DNA of 64,000 nucleotides, taken from the NCBI RefSeq assembly GCF_029892065.1, contig NZ_CP120373.1, positions 2,611,001 to 2,675,000 on the forward strand, read 5' to 3'. This document shows, one piece after another, positions 1 through 10,188 of the stretch. Both the position numbers and the translations under genes were made by a program. The stretch comes from Sinorhizobium garamanticum. GTDB taxonomy: Bacteria > Pseudomonadota > Alphaproteobacteria > Rhizobiales > Rhizobiaceae. The notes beneath the pieces are model-generated. The model saw only the letters and a list, made by a program, of their open reading frames with translations. It made no database searches and was not told the DNA's origin. Position 1 is the first letter of the stretch. Each line of letters opens with the position of its first letter.

Positions 1-362
1 CCGGGGCAGGCGCGGCGGTAGCGGGCGAGCAGGTCGGAGAGGACGTAGCCCGCGACAAGCGAGGTGACGCCGAGATTGAGCTTGCCTCCAAGTTCCTCGC
101 GGCTATCGGAAAAGCTGCGCCGCGCATCGGATACGTCGGCGAGGATCTTGGTCGCGTGGCGCAGGAACTGGTGACCGTTATGGGTGATAGACAGACCGCG
201 CGGGTGGCGGTCGAAGAGTTCGACACCGAGGTCTGTCTCGAGTTCCTTGATCGCTTCAGTAATGGAGGACTGCGAGATCGAAAGGTTCTGCGCCGCACGG
301 GTGACGGAGCCCTGTTCGGCGACGGCGATGAAATACTGCAATTGCCGGAGTGTGAATGCCAT
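1..362 (-). CDS. LysR-family transcriptional regulator, partial (3' end outside window)
   Basis: Reading the minus strand from the ATG at 362 gives an N-terminus beginning MAFTLRQLQYFIAVAEQGSV, followed by RAAQNLSISQSSITEAIKEL. This is a typical LysR winged-helix domain (about residues 1-60). A linker helix follows, and the substrate domain begins with KLNLGVTSLVAGYVLSDLLA before the window edge cuts the frame after about 120 codons. It is divergent from the esterase gene at 513 with about 150 bp between the starts, the usual layout for a LysR protein controlling its neighbour. That regulatory link is inferred. The effector is unknown because most of the sensing domain is missing. Confidence 0.9.
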   Translation of the reverse strand, partial: MAFTLRQLQYFIAVAEQGSVTRAAQNLSISQSSITEAIKELETDLGVELFDRHPRGLSITHNGHQFLRHATKILADVSDARRSFSDSREELGGKLNLGVTSLVAGYVLSDLLARYRRACP

Positions 363-471
363 CAACGGACTTAACACCGGGCAGGGATCCGATGGCAAGC
401 GAAGCAGCATGGCTGCGCCATGCCCTGCCGCATTTTGTCGTGCGCAGTAAGAGACCGATGGTAAGGTCTCA

Positions 472-502
472 ATCGGCTAAGGCTTAAGGAAACATGCAGT
501 AG
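472..502 (+). repeat. Partial RIME2-like repeat end
   Basis: The segment ending in AGGAAACATGCAGTAG matches the 3' half of the fuller elements near 35168-35278 and 58255-58357, which end in CATGCAG after GAGGA. It is a remnant of the same dispersed palindromic family, directly upstream of the esterase ribosome binding site. Confidence 0.5.
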
Positions 503-512
503 AGGGAGCAGG

Positions 513-1436
513 ATGGATTCGAAGACATCGCGACCGATGCCGACTGAGCCGGGTATCCTTGCCTTTCACGAACGCTGCGAGGCGTTCTATCCTGCGGATG
601 CGGTAAACGCCTCCATTGAGCAGCAGCGCCAATGGTACGATGCGCTTTGCGCCGAGTTCGATGCGCCATCGCCGGCGGGGCTGACACGGCGGGACGAGCA
701 GGTCGCTGGCCGCATACCGGTAAGGCACTATCGCCCGGCGGACGTTACGGCCGAGACCCGCATCTTCTACATCCATGGCGGCGGTTCCGTTGTCGGCTCG
801 CTTGAAAGCCATGACGCGATCTGCGCCGAGCTTGCGCATGACGCGGGGGCGGAGCTTGTCTCGGTCGATTACCGGCTTGCGCCCGAACATGTCTGGCCGG
901 CAGCATTCGATGATTGCTACGAGGTGTTGCAGAGCCTGCTCGCGGGAGGCCGCCCGATGGTCGTCGCCGGCGACAGTGCAGGTGGCAATCTCACGGCGGG
1001 CATCGTGCTCAAGGCAAAGTCTGAAGGGCTTTCCGGCATCATCGGTCAGGTGCTGATCTATCCGGCTCTCGGCGGCGATCTCGTCAGCGGCTCCTATGTG
1101 GAGATGGCGGAGGCGCCTGGTCTCACGACGGCGGACGTCGGCTATTACCGCGAGATGCTGAAGGCGCCGGCGGACAATCCTTTTGCCCATCCACTGAAGG
1201 CCAGTGATCTCTCTGGCTTGCCGCCGGCCTATGTCACCGCAGCGAATTTCGATCCGCTGCGCGATGACGCGCGGAATTATGCGGCGCGGCTCGCGCAGGC
1301 CGGCGTCGACGTCACCTACCGTGAAGAACCGCAGATGATCCATGCGTGGCTGAGAGCGCGGCACACGAGCCCGGGCGCTGAAGAAGGCTTTCGCCATCTC
1401 GTTCACGGCGTGGCGCGGCTGGTCGGGACGAGGTAA
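513..1436 (+). CDS. Alpha/beta hydrolase, HSL/acetyl-esterase family
   Basis: 307 aa, the usual length for hormone-sensitive-lipase type bacterial esterases. It has the oxyanion-hole motif HGGG at residues 88-91 and the nucleophile elbow GDSAGG at 153-158 (Ser155). An FDPLRDD segment near residue 250 supplies the acid and MIHAW near residue 277 supplies the His. There is no signal peptide, so it is probably a cytoplasmic carboxylesterase acting on short acyl esters; the real substrate is unknown. The start follows GAGGGAGCAGG. The ACT-domain gene follows within 11 bp, suggesting cotranscription, and the divergent LysR gene is the likely regulator. Confidence 0.88.
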   Translation: MDSKTSRPMPTEPGILAFHERCEAFYPADAVNASIEQQRQWYDALCAEFDAPSPAGLTRRDEQVAGRIPVRHYRPADVTAETRIFYIHGGGSVVGSLESHDAICAELAHDAGAELVSVDYRLAPEHVWPAAFDDCYEVLQSLLAGGRPMVVAGDSAGGNLTAGIVLKAKSEGLSGIIGQVLIYPALGGDLVSGSYVEMAEAPGLTTADVGYYREMLKAPADNPFAHPLKASDLSGLPPAYVTAANFDPLRDDARNYAARLAQAGVDVTYREEPQMIHAWLRARHTSPGAEEGFRHLVHGVARLVGTR

Positions 1437-1446
1437 GACGTCTCCT

Positions 1447-1845
1447 ATGAGCGGAGAGACCGACCTTGCCCGCCTGTTGGCGGAGATGAACCCGATCCTG
1501 CGGGAGGGCGAATATGTCTATTGCACCGTTCAGGGCGATACGGCGTCCAGGCTTGCGCTGGAGCCAATCGGCACCTTCCGCGAGGCAGAAGGCCTGACGC
1601 TCATTCTCGAACGATCGCAGGCGGACGCGGCCGGGCTTGCCTATGGGCCGGTGCTGCGGCTCATTACGCTCAGCGTGCACTCCGCGCTGGAAGCCGTGGG
1701 CTTAACGGCGGCGGTGTCGGCGGCGCTCACACGAGCCGGGATCAGCGCCAATGTCGTCGCGGCCTATTACCACGACCATATCCTCGTGCCGGCGGCGGAC
1801 GCCGACCGGGCGCTGGAGGCATTGCGGGGATTGAGCGGCGCATAG
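1447..1845 (+). CDS. ACT-domain protein (small, stand-alone)
   Basis: 132 aa. It resembles the small ACT_7-type proteins, with a conserved core GEYVYCTVQG near residue 20, an EGLTLILER strand, and a second repeat with LITLSVHSALEAVGLTAAVS and ANVVAAYYHDHILVP. These proteins are thought to bind amino acids or similar small ligands. No catalytic domain is attached. It starts 10 bp after the esterase stop, so it is likely cotranscribed with it. A RIME-like palindrome follows its stop. The family is recognised with fair confidence, but the physiological role is unknown. Confidence 0.78.
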   Translation: MSGETDLARLLAEMNPILREGEYVYCTVQGDTASRLALEPIGTFREAEGLTLILERSQADAAGLAYGPVLRLITLSVHSALEAVGLTAAVSAALTRAGISANVVAAYYHDHILVPAADADRALEALRGLSGA

Positions 1846-1863
1846 ATGGTGCGTGGCGGGTTT

Positions 1864-1922
1864 GCCCCTGACCCTAGCCCTCTCCGCGCGGGGAGAGGGT
1901 CGCGGCAGCGGGGATGAGGGGC
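1864..1922. repeat. RIME1-like palindromic intergenic element
   Basis: Contains CCCTAGCCCTCTCC and GGGGAGAGGGTCGCGGCAG followed by GATGAGGGG, the hallmark halves of the rhizobial mosaic palindromes. It lies between the convergent ACT-domain gene and the CocE-like hydrolase, so it could fold as a transcript end for either. Confidence 0.75.
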
Positions 1923-1950
1923 CGCACAGCCCCCGACGCGCGCCGGTCGC

Positions 1951-3948
1951 TCACATGAAATCTCGCCGAATACGCTTCTCAAAGGTCTTCTCGAAGATCT
2001 TCTCCTTGCCCTCGAATGCCTCGACCTTGGCCGAGGTGATCCACTCGGTTTCGGTGCAGCCAAGCCGGGAGGTCGAGACAGTCTTGATCGACTGATCGCC
2101 GCGCTGCGCAATGCAGGTCCAGGCGGAAAGGCCGGTCATCGAGTGCGGATCGTCCGGCGCGATCGACCAGGTTTCGTCGCGGATGTCCTGCGTCGCGTTG
2201 CCGGTGCCGGGATGCTCGACGAGGCCGGTATCCTCAAAGATCCGGTAGTGTGTCACACCTCTCGTCATGTCACGTTCGACCTTGCGGCGCGTTTGCGCCG
2301 GCGAATGCTCGATGTAGTGCGGCAGCGGATTGGGATTGGCCGGCTGTGGCACGACAATTTCGCGATGATCACCGAGGAGCGGCAGAGAGAGCGACAGGCT
2401 GGTGGTATCGATCGTCAAGCCCGGATCGGTTGGCGGCGGCAGGATCATTGGCCAGTAGGATGTCGACAACGACAAGCGGATGCGGTGCCCCGCCCGGAAG
2501 CGATAGCCACAGGCGTCGAGCACCAGCGTAACGCGCGTCTTACGGTTCTTCTCCATAGGCTGCGGCTTCGCATTGCCGTGGCGATGGGCGAGATTGAGCA
2601 CGCCGAATGCGACGCGCGTCGCGGTGCCGTCGGGATGGATATCGACGAGGCGTGCGACAAGGTTGGCGGTGTCGGCGCTGCTGGCGACCTCGAGACTGAG
2701 GACCGGCTGTCCGAGATAATCCTGCGCTTCAAGCAACGGCTGCGTTTCGAAGGTGAGCGATCCGGCGTCATCGATGCGCTGGTCGCCTGCCATTTCGGCA
2801 TCCGGTTTCAGCGTGAAATATTCGCCGGAGGCTGTGCCGGTATCGAGCGGCGAGCGGAGATAGACATCGCCGATGCCCTTCGCCGCCGAGACTCCAACGG
2901 TCAGGCTGCCGTCGCCGGCGATGGCAAACTTGCGCATTTCTGGCGTCGTCCAAACGTCCTTGGCGACCCACCGTCCCGGGTCTTCGTTTCGCCTGAGCGC
3001 TGGCCTCGGCCCGTCAAGGATATAGGCGCGCATCTGCGGCAGGTGTTCCGCGTCGTTTTTCTCGTCGCGAAGCCATCTGTTCCACCACCGGATCGCTTCG
3101 CTGTGGAAATCCGCGCGCGGCTTCGGCCAGGCGAAATGCGGATATTTGTGCACCCAGGGTCCAATCAGAGCCTTTGCCTTGCTGCCGAGACCCTCGACGG
3201 CCTTGATCGGCGTGTTGCGGTAACCGTCGGCCCATCCCGCGATCACCAGTGCGGGAATCGGGAAGCTCTCGAAGTCCTCGCAAATCGAGCCATGGCGCCA
3301 GAAATCGTCGCGGCGCTGATGCTCCAGCCATTCTTCCAGGAAGAAGGGTTCGTTCTCGAGCCGCTCCAGCCACATTTCCTTCCAGCGTTCGCCGACAAGC
3401 TCGGGATCGGGCGAGCGCGACTGATAGGCGAGCATGGTCGCCGCCCAGGAGAGTTGCGCCGACAGGTGGCAGCCGTTCTTGTAGTGGATATCGTCGTTGT
3501 AGCGATCGACGGTCGAGGCGATCGAGATAACGGCTTTAAGCGCCGGCGGCTTGAGAGCCGCGACCTGCAGGCAGTTGAAGCCGCCCCAGGAAATTCCCAT
3601 CATCCCTACTTTGCCGTTGGACCAGGGCTGCGATGCGATCCATTCGATGATCTCGCAGCCGTCGGAAAGCTCGCGGGGCGTATATTCCCCGTCGATCACG
3701 CCTTCGGATTCACCCGAGCCGCGGATGTCGACGCGCACGCCGGCAATGCCTGCAGCCGCAAAGACTGGATAGGTGGACTCATCGCGAGCGCACGTGCCGT
3801 CGCGCTTACGATAGGGCAGATATTCGAGAACGGCCGGCACCGGATTCTGCTCCGTACCCTCGGGCATCCAGATGCGCGCGGCAAGACGTGTCCCGTCCTT
3901 GAGCGTGATCCATTCGTTCTCGAGGACGGTAAAGTTGCGATCGGCCAT
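1951..3948 (-). CDS. CocE/NonD-family hydrolase (X-Pro dipeptidyl-peptidase S15-like)
   Basis: 665 aa. An alpha/beta hydrolase core carries VRVDIRGSGESEG and the nucleophile elbow GISWGG (Ser120). A cap region follows, and then the C-terminal PepX_C-type jelly-roll (about residues 340-560) with RIRLSLSTSYWP. Family members hydrolyse acylated or proline-containing peptides, esters such as cocaine, or cephalosporin-type amides. It lacks a signal peptide. The start is backed by GGGAGGT 5 bp upstream of the ATG. It lies directly downstream of a peptide-binding-protein gene on the same strand with about 80 bp between them. A role in processing an imported peptide or ester is therefore plausible but inferred. 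An extra C-terminal segment after residue 560 is not assigned. Confidence 0.88.
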   Translation of the reverse strand: MADRNFTVLENEWITLKDGTRLAARIWMPEGTEQNPVPAVLEYLPYRKRDGTCARDESTYPVFAAAGIAGVRVDIRGSGESEGVIDGEYTPRELSDGCEIIEWIASQPWSNGKVGMMGISWGGFNCLQVAALKPPALKAVISIASTVDRYNDDIHYKNGCHLSAQLSWAATMLAYQSRSPDPELVGERWKEMWLERLENEPFFLEEWLEHQRRDDFWRHGSICEDFESFPIPALVIAGWADGYRNTPIKAVEGLGSKAKALIGPWVHKYPHFAWPKPRADFHSEAIRWWNRWLRDEKNDAEHLPQMRAYILDGPRPALRRNEDPGRWVAKDVWTTPEMRKFAIAGDGSLTVGVSAAKGIGDVYLRSPLDTGTASGEYFTLKPDAEMAGDQRIDDAGSLTFETQPLLEAQDYLGQPVLSLEVASSADTANLVARLVDIHPDGTATRVAFGVLNLAHRHGNAKPQPMEKNRKTRVTLVLDACGYRFRAGHRIRLSLSTSYWPMILPPPTDPGLTIDTTSLSLSLPLLGDHREIVVPQPANPNPLPHYIEHSPAQTRRKVERDMTRGVTHYRIFEDTGLVEHPGTGNATQDIRDETWSIAPDDPHSMTGLSAWTCIAQRGDQSIKTVSTSRLGCTETEWITSAKVEAFEGKEKIFEKTFEKRIRRDFM

Positions 3949-4028
3949 TGTGTACCTCCCGATCCATACCTGATTATTGAGATGCAGGATGCGGGCGGAA
4001 AACCGCCCACACTTTTCCTCGTTCCGCT

Positions 4029-5612
4029 TTAGCTGTCGAACCAGACGCGGCTTCCGACATAGCCGTTCGAAAGATCGTTGCCGATGTCGTGCACGAAGCC
4101 CTTCAGCGAGGCGGAGGCGGCGTTCACGTAGTCGTTGAAGACGGGCAGGATCAGGCCGCCTTCGTCGCGCACCATGATCGCCATCGTATGATAGAGTTCC
4201 TTGCGCTTAGCCTCGTCAAGCTCGGAGCGCGCCTGCAACAGAAGTTTGTCAAAATCCTCCCGTTTGAAGCGCGTGTCGTTCCATTCCGCGCTCGAGAGAT
4301 AGGAGGTGGAATAGCGAGAGTCCTGCGTCGGGCGGCCGCCCCAGTAGGAGGCGCAGAACGGCTGGACGTTCCAGACATTCGTCCAGTAGCCGTCCTCCGG
4401 TTCACGCCGGACTTCGAGCTCGATGCCGGCCTTCCTGGCGCTTTCCTGGAAGAGAACCGCCGCGTCGACGGCGCCGGGGAAGGCGGCGTCGGAAGTGCGC
4501 AGCAGGATCGGTCGGTCATGACCGGATTTCTTGTAATGGAACGCGGCCTTGTCCGGGTCATAGACGCGCTGCTCGATTCCCTCCGGCGCGAGCGCGTAGT
4601 TCTCGTTGACCGGGTAATCGTTGCCGAGCTTGCCGTAGCCGCCGACGGCCCGATCAAGGATCGTCTGCCGATCGATCGCGTATTTCAGCGCCATCCTGAG
4701 GTCGTTGTTGTCGAAGGGCGCCGTGTCGCAGTGCATCAGGAAGCTGTAGAAGCCCTTGCCTGGCGTCTGGAGGATCTGAACGCGAGGGGCGCGCTTGAGA
4801 AGCGATACGGTTTTCGGATCCACGTTGTTGATGAAGTGCACTTGACCCGAGGAGAGGGCCGCGATGCGCGCCGAGTTGTCGTTCATGACGATGATCTCGA
4901 CGCTGTCGACATAGCCGCGGTCCGAGCGCCAGTCGGCTGCGTTCCTTTCGAAGGTCGCGCGGATGCCGGCCTCGTAGCTTACGAGCTTGTATGGACCCGT
5001 TCCGATCGGCGAGGCAGGATTTTCGACGCCGCCGCCCGGCTGGATGATCAGGTGGTAATCGGTGAGAAGCAGCGGCAGGTCGGCATTGCCTTCCGAGAGC
5101 GTCAGAACGAGATCGCCGGCCTTTTCCTCGATCGTCTTGATCGAGCGCATGAGGCCGAGCGCACCCGATTTCGAACCCTCGTCGGAATGGCGCTTCAGCG
5201 TCGCGACGACGTCGGCTACCGTCAGCTTGCTGCCGTCATGGAAGGCGATGTCGTTGCGGATCTTGAAGGTCCAGACCGAAGCATCCGCGGAAGGCTCCCA
5301 GGAGGAGGCGATCGAGGGCAGGGGCGCCCCGGTCACCGGATCGGACTCGACGAGCTTGTCGCCCCAGAGATGGCCGATCACGAAGGAGACGGAGCCGGTG
5401 TAGGCGGCCGGGTCGAGGGAATCGGTTGTCGCGCCGCCCTTGAGGCCGAACTTCAGGTGGCCACCGCGTTTCGGCTCCTGTGCCTGAGCTTTGCCCGGCA
5501 AGCTGCCGAGGCCGGCGGCGAGGCCGAGTGTCGCGGTACCCGCGAGGAAGCCGCGGCGGTTGATGCCGGCCGGAACGATAAGGCCGTCGGGACGCTTCGT
5601 GAATTCCGTCAT
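4029..5612 (-). CDS. ABC transporter periplasmic binding protein, family 5 (peptide/opine type)
   Basis: About 527 aa from the ATG at 5612, which has GAGGGA 7 bp upstream; in-frame ATGs further upstream lack this. A twin-arginine type leader (NRRGFLAGTATLGLAAG) ends before AQAQEPKRGG. The SBP_bac_5 body follows, with YKLVSYEAG, FMHCDTAPFDNNDLRMALKY and SYWGGRPTQD. It is highly similar along its whole length to the binding protein at 10189-11778, so the two are paralogues. It would deliver peptides or opine-like ligands to the permeases and ATPase at 6638-10186, since it has no permease genes of its own. It is divergent from the XRE-like regulator at 5738. Confidence 0.92.
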   Translation of the reverse strand: MTEFTKRPDGLIVPAGINRRGFLAGTATLGLAAGLGSLPGKAQAQEPKRGGHLKFGLKGGATTDSLDPAAYTGSVSFVIGHLWGDKLVESDPVTGAPLPSIASSWEPSADASVWTFKIRNDIAFHDGSKLTVADVVATLKRHSDEGSKSGALGLMRSIKTIEEKAGDLVLTLSEGNADLPLLLTDYHLIIQPGGGVENPASPIGTGPYKLVSYEAGIRATFERNAADWRSDRGYVDSVEIIVMNDNSARIAALSSGQVHFINNVDPKTVSLLKRAPRVQILQTPGKGFYSFLMHCDTAPFDNNDLRMALKYAIDRQTILDRAVGGYGKLGNDYPVNENYALAPEGIEQRVYDPDKAAFHYKKSGHDRPILLRTSDAAFPGAVDAAVLFQESARKAGIELEVRREPEDGYWTNVWNVQPFCASYWGGRPTQDSRYSTSYLSSAEWNDTRFKREDFDKLLLQARSELDEAKRKELYHTMAIMVRDEGGLILPVFNDYVNAASASLKGFVHDIGNDLSNGYVGSRVWFDS

Positions 5613-5681
5613 TTCAGTGTTCCCTCTACGTGTTGTTCGACAAGAACCTAGCGCCTGCGTGACGCGGCACAATTTCGCGAC

Positions 5682-5709
5682 TTGACGCTGATTTGCGCTA
5701 GTTTACGCT
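5682..5709. promoter_or_regulatory. Three phased 8-bp repeats in a divergent promoter
   Basis: TTGACGCT (5682), TTTGCGCT (5692) and TTTACGCT (5702) recur at exact 10-bp steps between the divergent binding-protein and XRE-regulator starts. Helical phasing suggests a cooperative operator, possibly for the adjacent XRE-like protein. The assignment is inferred from position and periodicity only. Confidence 0.45.
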
Positions 5710-5737
5710 CCTCGAAATCAACAGTTCGGAGCCCGAT

Positions 5738-6532
5738 GTGGAGCAGGACGATACATTCGTCACCAATTTGCGTTTCGCCTGCGCGACTCGGCGCTCGATC
5801 TCCCAGATTTGCCGCGAAATCGGTATCAATCGCCAGCAGTTCAACCGCTACATCAGCGGTGAGGCGCGACCGTCGGCGCACAATGTCGCGCGGATCGCGG
5901 CGTTTTTCGGCCTTTCGACGCAGGATTTTTCGCTCTCGCCGAAGCTGTTCGAAGCGCGGATGACGCGTCCCGGCCGCGACCGCTCGGAGGCGAGATTGCT
6001 GCTTGAAGGTTTTCCCGGCGACATTTCGGCTCTCAGGCGGCACATGGGCTATTACCAGACCTATCACATTTCGCCGTCATGGCCGGGCCTCGTCGTCTGC
6101 TCGTGTGCTCGGATATACGAGGACGGCGGCTCCGTCCGCGTGAAATCGATCGAGCGCATCCGCGATGCCGCGAACGAAATCCGACAGTTCTCGAAATATG
6201 TCGGTCTCGCAACCTTCTGGCGAAACCGTATCTTCATCATGGAGCGGAGCGTCGGTCGCGAGCCGATGCTTTCGCAAACGATCCTGATGCCATTCGAAGT
6301 GCATCAGCGCGTCTATCTGCGGGGCACCACCATGGGCGTCTCCTGGCGCAAGGAGAACCAGCCCTACGCATCGCGCATGATCTGGCGCCATATCGGACAG
6401 GAGCCGGATATCCGGCAGATGCTCTCCCGCTGCGGCGTGGTCGCCTTCAGCTCGCGGCAATTGCCGGCAACGGTGAGGAGCTTTCTCGATACGCCGGCGG
6501 CCGAAGTGCTGAGCGTGCCGACTGAATATTGA
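5738..6532 (+). CDS. XRE/Cro-like helix-turn-helix transcriptional regulator
   Basis: 264 aa from a GTG start; the overlapping ATG at 5736 is out of frame. Residues about 8-65 form a helix-turn-helix containing ISQICREIGINRQQFNRYIS, followed by SAHNVARIAAFFGLSTQDF, as in Cro/C1-type proteins. The remaining 190 residues form a conserved-looking but unnamed C-terminal domain with GYYQTYHISPSWPGLVVCS and HQRVYLRGTTMGVSW, probably a ligand-sensing module. It diverges from the peptide-binding-protein gene, and phased repeats lie between them. It probably regulates that uptake locus; the effector is unknown. Confidence 0.82.
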   Translation: MEQDDTFVTNLRFACATRRSISQICREIGINRQQFNRYISGEARPSAHNVARIAAFFGLSTQDFSLSPKLFEARMTRPGRDRSEARLLLEGFPGDISALRRHMGYYQTYHISPSWPGLVVCSCARIYEDGGSVRVKSIERIRDAANEIRQFSKYVGLATFWRNRIFIMERSVGREPMLSQTILMPFEVHQRVYLRGTTMGVSWRKENQPYASRMIWRHIGQEPDIRQMLSRCGVVAFSSRQLPATVRSFLDTPAAEVLSVPTEY

Positions 6533-6557
6533 GGCCGGTAGCGCGGTGCGATCAGAT

Positions 6558-6601
6558 CTGCAGCGAACTTTGCGCGTCTGATTAGACGCGCAGCGCTGTA
6601 G
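6558..6601. repeat. Partial RIME2-like palindrome
   Basis: TGCGCGTCTGATTAGACGCGCA forms a short perfect hairpin followed by GCGCTGTAG. It matches the stem type of the 35168 and 58255 elements. It sits between the convergent XRE-like gene and the transporter ATPase gene and may act as a transcript end. Confidence 0.5.
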
Positions 6602-6637
6602 GGGATCACCTCCCCGCGAGCGGGGAGAATTGATCGA

Positions 6638-8261
<1,624 letters not shown>

Positions 8262-8269
<8 letters not shown>

Positions 8270-9089
8270 CGCCGCGCCCTCCTTTCAGGCTCGAGGTCCG
8301 CTTCATCAGCCAGTCGACGACGAGGTTGACACAGATGGCGAGGGTCGCGATCGCCGCACCCGGGACGAGGGCGGCGGAAATGCCGAAGATGATGCCGTCC
8401 TTGTTGTCCTTGACCATGCCGCCCCAGTCTGCGGCGGGCGGCTGGATGCCGAGGCCGAGGAAGGAGAGGGTGGAGAGGAAGAGGATGGAAAAGGCGAACC
8501 GCAGGCCAAATTCGGCCAAGAGCGGCGACAGCGTGTTCGGCAGGATCTCGCGGAAGATGATCCAGAGCGAGCCTTCGCCGCGCAGCCGCGCCGCCTCGAC
8601 GAATTCCATCACCGCGACGTCGAGGGCGACGGCGCGGCCGATGCGGAAGACGCGGGTGGAGTCGAGCACCGCCATGACGAGGATCAGGATCCAGAGATGT
8701 TGCGGCAGTACCGCGAGAACGACGAGGGCGAAGATCAGCGTCGGGATCGCCATCATCAGGTCGTTGAAGCGCGAGAAGAACTGGTCGACGAAGCCGCCCA
8801 TGACAGCCGCGGCAAAGCTCAGGATCATGCCGAGCGAGAAGGACAGCACGGTTGCCGCCAGCGCCACGAAGATGGTGGTGCGGGCGCCATAGATCAGGCG
8901 CGAGAACAGGTCGCGCCCGAGATTGTCGGTGCCGAGCAGGAAATCGCCGCCGGCCGGTAGCCAGATGTCGCCGACGACATCGCGCTCGCCGTAGGGCGCG
9001 ATAACAGGCGCGAAAATCGCACAGAGGATGGTGATCGCGATGCCCGCGATGCCGATCCAGGCGCTCAGGGGGATAGATCTCAGGTTCAT
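8262..9089 (-). CDS. Peptide ABC transporter permease, DppC type
   Basis: 275 aa integral membrane protein. It has an N-terminal transmembrane segment (IGIAGIAITILCAIFAPVIA) and then about five more. The dipeptide-permease EAA-like loop contains EAARLRGEGSLWIIFREILPN, which contacts the ATPase. The LLGTDNLGRDLFSRLIYG segment is diagnostic of DppC/OppC. The gene overlaps its neighbours on both sides (4 bp with the DppB-type gene, 8 bp with the ATPase gene), indicating translational coupling. Confidence 0.93.
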
Positions 9090-10186
9090 CGCGGGTGCCT
9101 CAGTCTCGGGTTGGCGAGAATGGCGAGAATGTCAGCCGCCATGTTGAGGAAGATGTAGAAGGCCGCAAAGATCAGGCCGCAGGCCTGGACGACCGGCATG
9201 TCACGCACGGTCACCGCATCCACCATGTATTGCCCCATGCCCGGATAGACGAAGACCACTTCGACGACGACGACGCCGACGACCAAGTAGGCGAGATTCA
9301 GCGCGATGACGTTGATGACCGGGGCCACGGCATTGGGGGCGGCGTGGCGGGCGATGATGCGGAACATGCCGAGCCCTTTTAGCTCAGCGGTCTCGACATA
9401 GGCCGACGACATGACGTTGAGGATCGCCGCCCGCGTCATGCGCATCATATGGGCTAGAACGACGAGGACGAGGGTCGCAACCGGAAGCGCGATCGCCGAA
9501 AGCCGTTCGGTGAGGCTCATGCTTTCATAGACCGTCGCCGGGAAGGTGGCGACGCCCAATTTGACCGCGAAGAACATGATCAGCAGGTAGCCGATGAAGA
9601 ATTCCGGCAGCGAGATCGCCGCGAGCGATATCACGTTGATGATCTTGTCCGGCATTCGGTTGCGGAACTGCACAGCCAGCATGCCGAGCCCGACGGCGAG
9701 CGGCACGGAGATGAGCGCGGCGAAGAAGGCGAGGAACAACGAATTGCCGAGCCTATTGCCGATCTGTTCGCTGACCGAATTCTTGCTCGCCCAAGAGGTG
9801 CCGAAATCACCCTGCACGGCGCCGCCGAGCCAATTGAGGTAGCGTTCGCTCCAGGGCCGGTCGAGGCCGAGGTCCTTGCGGATGTTTTCGACCGCCTGCG
9901 GCGTCGCCGACTGGCCAAGATAGGTGGTGGCGAAATCGCCGGGCAAGGCTTCGATGCCGCCGAAGATCATCAGCGATACGGCGAAAAGCAATCCAACACT
10001 CAGGCCGAGGCGCTTAAGGATCAGCGCCGCGAGAGGACGGCGAAAGACGAAACGCCGCCAGAAGGTGCCACCGATCTCGCCGGTGGGGTTGGGTTTTGCT
10101 GGCATTCCGGAAAGATCGGCAGACCGCGGGGGCTCACCCGCGGTCCCATCCGTCAGAACCGGACCAGTCATTGGTCCGCTTTCCAT
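9086..10186 (-). CDS. Peptide ABC transporter permease, DppB type
   Basis: About 366 aa from the ATG at 10186, which lies 2 bp after the upstream stop and has GGAAG 7 bp before it. A GTG at 10204 would add six residues. After an unusual hydrophilic N-terminal extension of about 50 residues, the body shows the DppB/OppB pattern: FGGIEALPGDFATTYLG, DLGLDRPWSERYLNWLGG and six predicted membrane spans. The coupling loop contains YVETAELKGLGMFRIIARHA. It forms the translocation channel with the DppC-type protein. The extension before the first helix is the one odd feature. Confidence 0.92.
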   Translation of the reverse strand: MESGPMTGPVLTDGTAGEPPRSADLSGMPAKPNPTGEIGGTFWRRFVFRRPLAALILKRLGLSVGLLFAVSLMIFGGIEALPGDFATTYLGQSATPQAVENIRKDLGLDRPWSERYLNWLGGAVQGDFGTSWASKNSVSEQIGNRLGNSLFLAFFAALISVPLAVGLGMLAVQFRNRMPDKIINVISLAAISLPEFFIGYLLIMFFAVKLGVATFPATVYESMSLTERLSAIALPVATLVLVVLAHMMRMTRAAILNVMSSAYVETAELKGLGMFRIIARHAAPNAVAPVINVIALNLAYLVVGVVVVEVVFVYPGMGQYMVDAVTVRDMPVVQACGLIFAAFYIFLNMAADILAILANPRLRHPR

Positions 10187-10188
10187 CG

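Noticed and set aside
2143..4032. Long plus-strand open frame (629 codons) opposite the CocE-like gene
   Set aside because: It mirrors the minus-strand hydrolase, has no family motif and arises from GC-rich third positions; the same applies to the long frames opposite the binding-protein genes at about 4089-5651 and 10096-11829.
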